A stretch of DNA of 64,000 nt from Xestospongia bergquistia (lineage: Eukaryota > Porifera > Demospongiae > Haplosclerida > Petrosiidae): assembly GCA_963965975.1 (NCBI GenBank), contig OZ014425.1, positions 1,311,001 to 1,375,000 on the forward strand, written 5' to 3'. The notes under the pieces were generated by a model. The model had not been told where the DNA came from. It worked only from the letters and a program-made list of their open reading frames with translations, and did no database searches. The position numbers and the translations under genes are program-made. The stretch's first letter is position 1, and every line of letters starts with the position of its first letter. This document shows positions 28,903 through 43,177 of the stretch, in pieces.

Positions 28903-31019
28903 TTAAGGAGTTAGCCTCTTTGGATCACGAGGAAACAGAGATGTCTTCCGAATATTGCCAAGACCCAGGAAAAGCATACAGACACGCTCCAATCCTGAAA
29001 AAGACAGATTGGACAAATTTGAAATAATTAAATCTCATTATCATGAGTGTTCTCAAGCAAGAACACATTGTTAAGAACTCATTTTTTGTATTTAACTAAA
29101 CCATTTGCTGTCCCCTTGTTATCATACCACATTAATTATGATTGTATTTCTTATTAACCAGCAACAACAATACCTACAACTTCCTCTATTCTAATTGTAC
29201 TCACTATAATGGACAAATACAAACTGAACTATGATGTAATTAGTTCTTATTCCAAACATTCTAAACTATTGGTAATGATTAATAAGCAAATATTTCAAAT
29301 AATTTTATAACTAGAACTTATCAGTGTGGTAACATAAACAAACTGTATATAAGCAAACAAGCATTTCCTTTTAAGTGCTGTATTTTGTTGTGATAGGGAT
29401 AGTGTACTCTCAACTTAATATTTACATATGCATAGTTACACAGGCTTGGAATAACAGCTGGTATATTAACATATGTCCTCCACTCTATTTCCTGCATTTT
29501 GCATTAATAAAGGAAAAGAAAAAAAAACTATTAGAGAAAGTGGATATGGGATGAAATCAATCAAGTTTTAAATCCACCCACTAGGGGGTCAAATCTTTGA
29601 CAGTCATTTAGAGACACATTTTACAATTGATTATAATCTCTTGTGTGTGTAAATGGTTCATGCTGCAGATTACAATTGTACAAACATTCTCCAAACAGCA
29701 ATACGCATTAGAATAAATTACCTATGCCTCCACCAGCATGAGGTGAACAGCCAAACCTAAAGGAGTCGATGTATGCCTTGATCTTCAGAAGATCTACAAA
29801 GAAATGGCAAATAGTAGAGTGTATGTGATGTAATTAATTCACCTAGTAAAATATAGGCTATCACATGACATTCACATGATAGGACCATTGTAATATTTAC
29901 TTAATTAGTTATGCCATCAATAAAATGTACATTTCTCATAACATATACATAGAAAAATAGTTTGTGTATCAAAGTAAATATCAGCTGTTTTGCACCCAAA
30001 CAAGAACTAACTAACTATAACAACTACACAGCTATACCAGGAAACATTACTACTAGTTCCTGTAGTAGCTAGGTAAGGGGAATAGAATGGAATGTACTCA
30101 TGTTGATAAACAAACTAACCAATGCCATGTACAAGTGCTCTTTCGGTAAGAAAATCAGCATCATGTATACGCTGTGCACCTGAAAGTATCTCCTCTCCTC
30201 TCATAAACATATCGTAGGAATTAGATGACTTCTAAACAAAATTATTAAAAGAGGTTTGTCTTATATTATATTGAGACATTATACACACATTAATGTACTA
30301 GAATCTGTAATTATTTGATGTGGTTAATTCAACATTAAATTAGTCCATTTGGGACAATGGACATTAGATAAGATCATAAAAATATTAGTACAATATAGTA
30401 TTAATCTAATGCTATTTCATACTTCAACACTACAATGAATACACTCATTGACCTTAAAAGGTAATATTATAACAACCAATGAAAAAAATAAGTTACCTAG
30501 AATTATTTTCCTAGTGTCACTTTAAATTAGATATTTAATTATTTTGCTCAAGGGTATGGACATGATGAGTAGACATACATTTCCTTGTGGCAAATAGGTC
30601 AAAGTAAGACTTCCATTGAGATCAAAACAGACTGAAAGAGGAAATTTGAATTTTAAAATATCAGGTGACACTTGACAGTTTTATAAGTGGGTATTAAGTA
30701 GTTGTATATTTAGCAATAGTGTGTTATTATAATACTGTGTTAATAACAAATCGTGTATTACTCACTATATCGTGAGGATCAGGCATTGTATAGAATGGTC
30801 TAACAGCCAAAGGATATTTGTCCAGTATGTAGAAGTCTGTGTCATACTGTATGTGTATGGAAGGAGAGAGGGAAGCATAATTATTAGAGTTTCTCATTGT
30901 TATAATAGAATATGACAGACATAATGACTATACTATATTGTATCTACACTATAAATACAATTTGTTTTATTTAATGATATTCATAGTGTAGCTTAAGAAC
31001 AGATGTACCCAGATTGTGT

Positions 31020-31051
<32 letters not shown>

Positions 31052-34000
31052 AGTTAGAAATAAGAACTGAAGATGATTACATTACGGACTTTTTAAAAAA
31101 ATAAAGAAAGAAAAAAAGACAAAACTACTGTTAACCAATTAATTAACCAATTAATAAACAATTATTTATCCTGCTCATAAAAAACTGTGATTTCTCTTAC
31201 AAATGTGCTATTACTAAAATAACAATGATCTCTTTATTGCACATCCACTTCACATTATTTGATCTCTTTTAACAATGTTTCCTAACACACCCAACACTTG
31301 TAAGGGTCACAATTTCCTTGTCATTACCTCACACATAGACAACCTCGAACCTCCTCCAACCCCCAGGCCCTCCAATACGAGGAAAAGAGCCTCTTAAATA
31401 GTGGTCAGACACAAGACAACGCCAGTGATAAGGAAAAGCAATTGGTGTAAATAAAGACCACCTATTCTTTGACAGTTAGTTACAGTGTGTATGTACAGAT
31501 AGTACATTGTTAATGAATAGTTATATAACTGAGGCTGAACTAGGTGGGCGCGTGGTTTGAGATTTCGGTTTTTCGGTTTTTGAGTCAATAGGACTTGAAG
31601 CTTAACATGCACCTGTGAAGCCAGCTGTGTTTGTCAGAAATTAAAAAGATAAAGAAATAAGGCGGTAGCCTCATAGGGAGGGCGGAAGAGGGGAGGTTAC
31701 TTGCAATTATGGGTTTAGCTACCGTACAGTATTATAGGTAGTTAATGACAGTCAGAGGTGTTTCTTAGACTGTTCATATCTACACCTGCTTATTAGGTTA
31801 GCTCAAAATAATATAACAAAAATAATTTAATAGTATTAGCTAGTCATATTGAAGAACAATAACACATTGTGTATAACAAACACAATGTCAATTAACAATA
31901 TTACACTTAATTTCTGTCTGAAGAAAATTATTGGGTGTCTATACTAAATTGGATTCTTCAGTAAAGATGAAAAAATTAATCAGTCTAAACAAATAGGGTT
32001 TCCCCTCGACATGGCTCCACTAAGAGTACAATTTCCACGCTAAATCATTTGAAATTATAATGTAACGAATAAGTATTGCCTCTATATATTAGCTTGGAAA
32101 TTAGAGCTCAACAATAAGAGATTGTATAATGTACAAAAATATATAAGACTAGAAAAGTGTTCTGAATTTAGACTGCTATTATAAGAGGCTCATTATAATC
32201 CATTTCATTGTGATATTATGGTTTGAGTTATAAAGAATTATAATACAGTTCAAATGTTCAATTGTAATTATAGTAGCAATTAAATCAGCCATTATTATTA
32301 TTAGAGGATATTAGTTATCATGACTTTTAAATACTCACCTTTTCCTTCACAAGTTTTCCAAGTAACTTCTCGTTAGGAGTACTGTATAATAAAACAATAA
32401 AAAATAATGAGAGCATTGACAGAAACAATAACAATGATAACCTTTGATATGACCTAGTCTTTGATATGAGTTAATGTTTGATATGACTTAGTGTTACATT
32501 TTTACATCAAGCAATGAATAACAAGAAAAGTTAAAGTCATTGTATAGTGCTGAGACAGAGAGGGTATAGTTTTTTCATTTGACCCAATAATGAGATAAAC
32601 CCCGGTTTTATTACTGTATAATTAATAATAATATATTACATAACACATTTGTCATTATGAACTTATAGCTATGATTCCGCCATTGTGATACTTAAATTCC
32701 TCATAAAATTACACGTTTCCTTCTTCAACGTATTGACTTTAATTAACTACTGTCAATTATAAATGCAACTGTATTACACACAATCTCATATATATATTGC
32801 TATTATGATTCATAGTTCATACCTGAGGTCATCTTCATCTCCAATATCAATACCAGCCTCTCGTAACATGTGTAGCCCCTCTTTAAATGTCAATATAAGA
32901 CTGCATTAATATAATAAATAAATAATATTTGAAAAACACTGCATTATTAACACCCAAACACTGTAAAAACCACGAGTAGAAGTATCAGAATTGCCTCATA
33001 TACGATATTACTAAATTAATTGACACTTCTTTCATATGAATAGGACCCCGCTAACAATATTACAGCACACAAATATCAGTTACAGGTTTAGTGGGTTTGA
33101 GGACACAACATATTAAACAGACAATATAATAAGTTACATAAATATTTAGGGCAAATGGAAAACTTATCTTCATATTACGCACTCTATTATATAAGCACCT
33201 CCGAACAATAACATATAAATAACAGATAATATGTGTCTATGTTACTTAGTTAATATCATAAGTGTTATGTAATTAATTGATAAATTGACTTCTTTTCTGT
33301 TTTTTTTTGTGACAATTTACCTGGGCTCCAGGAACTTGAATGGTTCCACAGGAAATTGCTGACAGACAGTTGCTATCTCTTCTTTGTATCTAAACAGTGA
33401 TAAGATATAACTAATGATATCGCTAGTGATATCAAAAGGAGAGGTTATGGCAGGTCACATGGTTACTATATCAAAGTACTCATGTCAATGAAGTGATTCA
33501 TGTTAGAATGAATGGAAAGATGGAAGGATGGCAACAAAATGTCATAGGTATGAAATAATGGGCGGGAATAGCTTGAGGTAACACTCCTTGTCTGACCATA
33601 AACTGATAGCAATAGAATCAAAGGAATATCACTGCATAAACAATGTAGGCATGAATTTTCACAAAAGGCGTAACAAAAGGTTTTCCAGATAAGATAATTG
33701 TGGAAGTGAGACGTGATGAAAAAATGAAATAAATGTGGTTGAAGTATATATAGGTTCAAATAGATTTGAGTGTATAAACATGTACATGAAGACTAATTTG
33801 GTTGAGGCTATATAAACATCAAGGATTATGGGGAAGGGCTATGTAACATTTATATCTTTTAAATTTTAATATGTACATCCACTTATGATAAGTATGATGT
33901 AGTTATGATATGGGTTTATGCTAGCACTGTTTATGATCATATTTCATGTGCTATAATTTTTAACTCTCTAAGACATACAACATAACAATACATTTTCTTA

Positions 34001-37000
34001 ACAACTCACTCTTTTTGTAAGCCTTTAAATATAGCAATAAACATATCACCGATAACACGTAACACCTAACAAAATAGAGAAAATAAAATTATTTGATCAC
34101 AAAATTATCATCAAAAATTAAAGCGTCGTTACTCTATTGCTATAATCTATTCAGATGATTATATTATAAATATAAATTATCTTATTTACCAAATTACTTA
34201 CAAATTTTTAATATTTAAACAGTACCATTCAAAAATTAGATGTATTAAGTATCTACAAATAAATTGTTACTAGCTATGGGAGGGCAATATGATGAAGCCA
34301 TTATACAAAGGCCTTTTCCTTTATTGTGGTTTATTATCAAAAGGACTATAGGTGATCTCAATTTAAGTGGTTGTTAGTTAACTATATCACTGATCTCTTC
34401 CCCTTTATTGGTACAATACAAACCTTGGTATCATTATTTTGTTCAAATCTCTGTATTGAAGACATTTGACACAGTCCTTAAGGCCACAAAATGTCCTCAA
34501 TAAAGATTTAAATGGCTTATTATTGTTGATGTTATTAGATACCAGCACAAGTTTTAAAAAAGAAAACAATTCTACTGCTCATAATGTAATAATATACTCC
34601 AAGTATGTGCTATCCTGGCAATACTAATGTTACTATAGTCTATCAAACTGGACCCTTTTTTGAAGATGTATGAAAAGGGTCTAGGTCACAAATGATTAAA
34701 TTTCAGTTGATCAATCAGACTTCACTATCCAGATTCTGGTCAGTAATTTATATGCGACTGGCAGGATATATATATGTGTGTGTGTGTGTGTAGCTTGGAA
34801 TAAACTTGGCTACTTTTATAGTGATTTTATATAAACATAGATTATCAACTAACATATAATACAAACATTGCCTTATCTGTGTGTTGATAGCAGAAATACA
34901 TAATTTAAATATTTGAATTTAAAGAATTTATAATTTTGAATAAACCTGTATAATTATATTCATAATTGATGTCAATGCACCAAAGTATACTATTGTAAAA
35001 GTATTAGATCATTACTGGTCAGCATACCAAAACTTTACCACATCATAACAGGAAAATATTAATTAGCTAATTAAAAGAATCTAATAAACTTCATTGTTTA
35101 TACAGGATTACCAAATTTTATTTAACACTCCTCAACATACTATAAACCTGCTATAATATCATCAATTTCAAATTGTTCAGATTTAGAGTATACACTTTTA
35201 ATGATTATTACAATAGTTGCTAAAACTAGCATACTTACTTAAAATGTATAATAACACAATATTATTGTACATTAAGAACAATGAGTGTATTAGTGTGTAC
35301 AATTATAAAGAAGAATTATTATAACATCAAGAGTAGTTAGTTGTAATATAAATTCCTTAACATTTAAAAAAAGGGGAGACCCTTTAATCAAGCAGATTTA
35401 TTACGTACAAGAATTAGACAAGTTTTACTAATTAATATGCAAATAAAATGAACCATATTCTTACTTCGTGATAGTGTTCAAAGAATGTCATTTCAACATC
35501 TAAACCAATAAATTCACATAAATGACGATGAGTGTTTGAATCCTCAGCTCGGAATACTAGAAATGAAACAATAGATAATTTAATGAATGAACTATACCAA
35601 CTAGGATCATCTAACTTAATGTCAGCTGTAATATTTTAGTCTCTTAATTGTTTATTAAAATGATTACACTGATAGTTTATGGAAGAAAGTTCATGTAGTG
35701 ATATAGTCACGAAAAATGATCTTCAACAATGAATGACAGTGCATAGAAAGGTTTCCAAGCTGTTGTCAAAGAGGGGAACCATTCAGGGGTTCATACAGCA
35801 TTTGAACTTTGGGGGGGGGGGGGTTCAGTCAATGAGCCTCTTATGTCCCATGTAGTATTGTACTATATATTCATGCTGTATTTCATTGTTCTTTTCATTA
35901 GAAAATTATCACTTATTGTATTACACGTCTACGTAGTTGACTATCTGATTCAAATCTTGAACATTTAATGAAGGTTGCAATAGAAGGACCTCCATTAAAA
36001 GACGTTGACTTTAGTGCAATAATGAATATTTTCAAACAAAAAATAGGCACATTGAACTTTAACTTAAATAATTATAAAAATAAAAAATATATGGAAAATT
36101 CTTGGGGGGGTATCCCAGAGCTCCCCCCCCCCTTGTATGAACCCCTGCCATTCATTAGATTCAGTCCTGAAAGAATGCCATGGATATTAATTACTTATTG
36201 TGTATCTATCAGTATCCATGGTAAAGAAAACAATAGCAATTTTAGTCTAATATATTACAGCTTTTCTTGAGGACCTATAGGATATCATTTTTTTAACAAG
36301 AATAACTACAGGACTATTTTAATAGTACTGTTGCTGATGTAAGGGACTAGATTATTGTTAGTGTTGAAGACTAAAGTGTTAACAGAAGCTATGGAACTAT
36401 GTTTTCTCAAGTAACAAAGTTCAGAAGCTTCAATCAGTCACGCCCAATTCAAGGCACTCATGGTAAAAGTAACAATATTCATTAGACTGGTTGCTATGTA
36501 CGTTAGTGGTTACTGTATGCAGGTTGATTTCATTCGTCACTCTTGAGAGTCACATACAACAATACAATAAATAGCCAGTAATGGACACACAAAGTCATAT
36601 ACAGGACACATGGTAAATAATAATCTTAGGACTCCATGGCACCATGCAGTCCTAAAATAGGTTTTTGTGGAATTGACTTTTTAATCTCTTTACTTTGAAC
36701 AATTAATAAATTAAAGCTCATGTTATTGAATGGTGTAATCAATTGTCGAAGAAAATGTTGATTAATATATTATACTTTAAAAATATCATGCAAATGGCTC
36801 ATACTCTTTTTGACTTATAATATAACTAAAGATATGATTGAGTCCTTTTCTAGTAAATTAGTAGCCATTGATAATAAACTATTCACGAAAGGTGTGGTAA
36901 TTATCAACAGAGGATAAAGCCATGACAAAACAGGAAAAATTATGCTTCTTCATGATACATTTCCAAGCAGAGATCTCTATGTGTTGTCATCAGATATAAC

Positions 37001-38607
37001 AATCAAGAATTACTAAAAGTAAAACATTACAAAACCCTCAAAAGTAAAGGGTCACAAAATTTTACAGACACAAATGGTCACTGTATTCAGCCTAATAATA
37101 AAACAGATATGGTATATATAGATAAGGACATCGTGAAACCTAAAATTTATTTCTACTAATTAAACAAGAGAAAACAATTCTCTATATCACTTAATATATC
37201 CAGCATTGTCTACCTTGTAAAAAACTTTATGACATCATCATGTCTTTCTAATGGATTGTGTCCCACATCTTTGTATACATGATCTCATTTAATACATGTC
37301 TCTTACAAGTAGTGCTAATGTTACATTCCTATACTTACATACCAGATCCAATTGTGAAGACTTTATCAAAGTCTGCAGCAATAGCCATTTGTTTGTAAAG
37401 CTGAGGGCTCTGTGCCAAATAAGCTTGTCCTTTATAGTAAAGAAAAACAGAAGAAAGATCATAAGATGATATCACAAAGTAAATGAAACTGTGGTTTTGT
37501 ATAATTGTGTCTATGTGGCTTAGTTCTAGTTTAGATAATTAATTAGTTGGAAACACCTATAATAGCCACTGGTACTATGTAAGTAGAAGAGGTCAAATTG
37601 TCTCTAACACCCATCATGCCACAACACACATGAATAAGACTGTTCTATCAATGTAAATGACATAAAAATATTGTATTACTCTTCCTATACTCTTGTATAT
37701 TTTAAGGTTTAGAATACAGTGAGTTTGGAGACATAATTCTAATAGCTGTTGTATAACTAATGAACATCATGTCTTCAAGTTTTGAGTATCATATGTCATT
37801 GTGAGGAATAATGAGTGCATATACCAAAATTACATATTTAGTTATAATATGATATCCTTAGAGTTTTAGCTGTGCCATTAAAAATTTATCACAACAGCTA
37901 AAGCGTTAATAACAAAGAACATTGAGCCATTTGTTTATGGACATGCACAAGGCATGCACGAGGCGTGCTATCGTGGTATCATATCAGCAGATTCAGCACA
38001 TGATCTATCTTCCTTGTACATGTAATAATATGTAATCTTTAAGTGTTTACTTATATAATATTATGTAATATCATGTTAATAGCCCAAAAATAGAAAAACA
38101 AATAAGAAGTGAGGTAATTATTAGCGCTTGGGTTACAAATATTAGCGTAATTCTTACTATTAGGAAGACTTGCTATGAAAACCGCTTCCTTCCATACAAA
38201 ACCTTAAAATCTTTTGTTTGTATGACAATGTATAAGCCAGAGAATAATACATGTGTACGTGTTAAACTGGAAAACTAGAAAAAACATTTGACTGTTACAC
38301 TATATTCTACTCTACTTCAACTGAAAATATGAAATAAAACTTTATAATTCACTTCATTTTAAGATACAACTATTTTCTTTTTTCTATAATGAAGCTGTGT
38401 GCTTATTAAAGATATCATTTTGCTAAAAAATATTTAAATTTGTGGAATTTAGATGTCTGTCAGCTAGATGTTTCACAATGATGTAAGGTTTTTATTATAT
38501 ACTGAGTGATTTAAATCATATCAAGAAAATAAATAAAAAGTTACCTTTGAAATATGACACTTCAAATACATTAGCTCCACCTTCACTAGCAGCTATAGGT
38601 GTGCATG

Positions 38608-38684
<77 letters not shown>

Positions 38685-41600
38685 GACAGAGACAGAGACA
38701 GACAGACAGACAGACAGAGAAACAGAGAGACAGAGGGAAAGAGTTAAAATGATTATAAAACAACACCTGCTTTGCAAATAAAAACATATAATAACATAGT
38801 TTGAAGCTAAATGGTATTATTCAGATGTGTGAGGCTGAAGTAAAGTTTAAATCTAAATTTAATCCTATTCCCGATCTTTTTACATTTCAAGTACCTCTGT
38901 AATTATTACATCTATGACGTAGAAGCACACTAACTCTATTTTATGTAATACAATTAACATACTTGTTCAATACAAGGGCACATCATATAAGGTAACAAAA
39001 GCCAGATAAAACCAATAATTAAATAAGTTAATATTTTTAAAGCAACAAAATGAAAAAGTAGCACTTAAGCCTAATCACGAGCACTATAACAATAGGTATG
39101 ACTAATTGTGAGGCTCAAAGATTCTTACTAGCCTGCTACTATGCCTAGTTTATAGTCTGTTAACCCTTTATAGTTGTAGTCAATATTTCATTGTGAAGTC
39201 AGTATCATCAAAAACAAATAGTATTAGAACAAATTTTCAATTGTAATCTCATTTGTTTGATAATCAAAGTGTAGGTAGGAGATATTAGCAGGTGATTGTC
39301 TACCAAAAATATCTCGTGGTGCGCCTTCAATTAATTAACTCTCTCTAAGAGCAAATAATTATACTGTGGCTAGAGTCCAAGCAGAAAAAATCCATACTTT
39401 AACGCAAAATCAATACATCTACATTTAGGTTCTAAAGTTTAGGGTATTGTAATAATTTCATACTGAAGTATTTCAATTTTTAAATTATTGCCTATTTCAA
39501 TATAATTTATTGTGTTTGTTTTTATGAAAAGAATGCAATTATACACTCTAAAGTCGTTTGTTAAATAACATTACATAAGTGATCTAGACTTCTTAAATTA
39601 ATTGAAGGGATCACTTGAATCTTGCAGGCACAGATAAAGCATAGCTAAAGAACACTGCGTGACTTGCGTCATAGGAAGTAATAAGTAGATTATAGTCCGA
39701 ATATCCATCGTAATCTTTAAATATACTAAGAAATAAACGGAGATTTTCGCCGTTTATTACGACAAAACGTCATCTTAAACTCTACATCATATCGTTGCGT
39801 CATAGCATGTGGTTCTGGCTACATGCTGCTAAAACGTTGAATTGTTATCAACATAGTTAGATTTAATACGAGGCAAGACTCCACTCTTAAGATGTTCCGC
39901 AGCTATCAACACCTGCAGAACTTGTAGAGAGAGCTGAAACTGTTTCCTGCGTAATTTTTACTCTCAAGCAAACTGGATCTTTTAGTCTATGACTGTACGT
40001 GGCCTTTATCATCCATTAAGAACATGGACAACACAACAGCGAGCACTATAGAATTATTTCAATCAGGGAATGTATCGACAGAGGATTTCGGTACTCTCTA
40101 TGGTACGTTCAATAGATACTAAATACTAAAACTTACGAGCTAGCTAGAACACTTGGCCACGCCCTTATTGTTCTAGTTCAAAACTTTAGTGGTCCATTGC
40201 CCAGGATTAAATTCCATCACTGTGCATAAAAGTAGCATTTATAAGCTGAATTGCAGGGATTGAGTGTCTGCAATTTGCAGGTTGTAAGTAAAGAAATGTA
40301 CAGTGGAGGAACTCAAAGTATTATGCCTGCCATTGTTTCTCCCTTATATGATGACTGCTGTAATGTGAAATCAGAATTTCTCTGGCTTGACAGGCAAACT
40401 CTTCCATGTTGCTTGATTAATAATATAGAAGGTAGATTGGAAACCAATTTTGTATTTATGTTAAATAAAAGTGTTACAAATTTTTTATTATTATTAAGGA
40501 TCTTATCAACAACAGTGGCACAATGCTTCAGTATCCTCAGCAGCAGCTGGAACAATTAATGAATCTCATCATAACAGCCACACATCTTCTAACACAAGTA
40601 CTAGCAGTCCCGAACAACAAGTAGCAGCAACATGTTATCAAGGAAGTTCTAAAGACGATCCATTTTCTCTACCAGAAGCATCTCCAAACTTTGACGGCAA
40701 CCGTTCCTCTAATAGCATGTTTAGTGACCATTTATCTGGATCAGACAATGATACTGAAGAACGACCACGTAAGAAAAGATTTCCAGTCCCCGTTGACAAA
40801 AAAGATGACAAATACTGGGAGAGAAGAAGAAAAAACAATATTGCAGCAAAACGGTCGAGAGAAATGAAGAGACAAAAGGTAGAAGATGAACTTTATAGAG
40901 CAAAAGAAGCAATTCAAGAAAATCAAAAATTAAAACAAGAAATTGAAGTGTTAAAAGCTGAAATTAATAGCCTTAGACGGCTCTTGAAGGATGCTAATAT
41001 GACTTTATCACTATGGATACGAGCCCGGCAAACATCAGATTCACCTTCACAGTTGCCACCTATGTTAAGGAATCCCGGTAATATGCCATTTGTTACATTC
41101 CCTGTGACTAGTACATCAACCATGTGAGTAGAACAATCTATTATATTTATGATTTGGCCTGTAGGCTATTGTTGTAATATTATATATTATTCCAATTTTC
41201 TAAACTGTTCACAAAGCAAGATAAATCATTTATCCTGCTATCCTATCTTTATTTCTATTGTTCTATACCAGTCCATTTTCATTTCTATCTTTTTCTTTAT
41301 ATGATTTGTTGTATGCATTTCAAAAGGGAAGATGACAATGTGTTATTTGATTTATTCTATTCCTTTTTTTCTTTTTTGTATTGATTCTGATTTCTTTATA
41401 AAAAAGAATTATATTAATTAGTTAAAGAAAACACACTTTACTTTACAAAATATTAACACAAAATCCAAGATAGGCATTATCTTTTAAATCATCATAGTAC
41501 AATTCAGCAATCACCAACTATTCCAGCAATAGACTATGATTACCAACATATTTTTAGATACAAACATCGTGTAAGAACATGATTAGTGAAGTTATGAGAC

Positions 41601-43143
41601 CATGTTGAGTTATAGGTCCTTTTAACTAATACCAAGATATTAAAACTAATGACTCAGCTAAATAGCTTGACTAAACAATGAACATTCTGCAAGTACAAAC
41701 TATTCTTCCTCATTTAAATACAGTGACTCAGATAATAGAGCACATTATATAATATATATACATAATACTACCATATTATCGTCACTTTTTTATACTTAGA
41801 AAAATGTTTGTGATCATTAGTTACAGATCTATTGCTGGAATAGGTGGTCATTGCTAATTGTATTATAATGATTTAGTTACACCTTGTTATTATAATTACA
41901 TAATTAAGATAGCATTCTTCACGATATTAGGCAAAAACCTGGCTATAGGGCACTCGGAATGTTAATCCCAACTGTCAAAATGATATGATTGTGTATTTAG
42001 AGTGAGTCTAATCTCTTAATTATAATTGATATAACAATATAGTGTATGCATGATTGTTCCTGACTAAATAGTAATTGAAGCCATGTTAATGACTTACTAT
42101 CAAGCCTAAACAAGTACTAATAAAGCTGGCTCAAACAAAATGTTATTAATTTTACAACTGTGTTTTATCAGAAAGGGGAAATTTGGTTTTGCCACACTGT
42201 CTTTAAGATAATAAACCCCACTAACTTAGTTATAGCATGCCAACCTGATTTATGGAACAGTCAATGCACACAAGTTATATAAAACTGTATAACCATTGCA
42301 CTCAAAAAGAACTGTGTTACAAGTCAAACAATATAGAATATTAAAAGTAGCTAGCTACCTGAGATAATTAATAATTTGATATTGAAAACATGCTAATTGT
42401 GTGCGCTAATAATTCCTTTTAAAATAATGTGTGTATAGTTAATTTTAAAGAGAGTATAATAGTTATATAATAAGATTACTGGTTACAAGTAGTTCTTTAA
42501 AAACTCGAGCCTCTGTTATACTTAGCCAGGAACATCATAATCAGTACTACATATGTTTTGTTTAATGTAACTAATAACTTCCCCAAAAAATTATTTACAA
42601 TGCCCAAACATGTATCCAAGGGATACCACAAGTGTCATCATCTTCCATCCCTTTGATACAAACCACTACATTTTGTAAGAAGATACTATAGCTTAAAGTG
42701 ATTAGTACCTGACTTAAAGAACCATAATATAACATAAAGCTTTATGTTACTTAGATCAAAGTTGACCTATACAGGGAGTTTATCAATGACTCAGTGACAA
42801 ATGGGGAGTGTACTAATTAAGGTAGCTAAGTGTTTTTGAACAGCCCAGTTCAAAGAGAAACTGTTACATTTGAAACAAGATATCTGTAGGTCAAGAAAGT
42901 GGTCTCTGACATAGGTTCTTAGTTATGGGTTCAATAAGACACCTGTCTGGAACTAAGATATCATGATATTAACATCTAAGAGACGATTTCATAAGTCAGA
43001 AAGTATTATTAAACGAACAATTTGAAAAAGACTTATCAAATAATTAAGATTGTGATTCTATTAAATTCTGTAAAGCTATTATATCAATCACAAACTTGGA
43101 GGCAGGTTCAGTCTTGTATTCTTCATATTTTCCATGATACAAG

Positions 43144-43177
<34 letters not shown>

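Noticed and set aside
30575-30634. Possible extra DARS1 exon
   Set aside because: A splice-like acceptor and donor exist, but the required frame has a stop, and joining exons at 30766 and 30231 directly restores the conserved family sequence.
35968-36270. 100-aa plus-strand frame
   Set aside because: It spans the end of the MITE and intronic sequence and has no similarity or gene context.
38547-38787. Arg-Glu and Ser-Leu frames on both strands
   Set aside because: Translation of the GA/GACA microsatellite; the real coding part here is DARS1 exon 11 on the minus strand.
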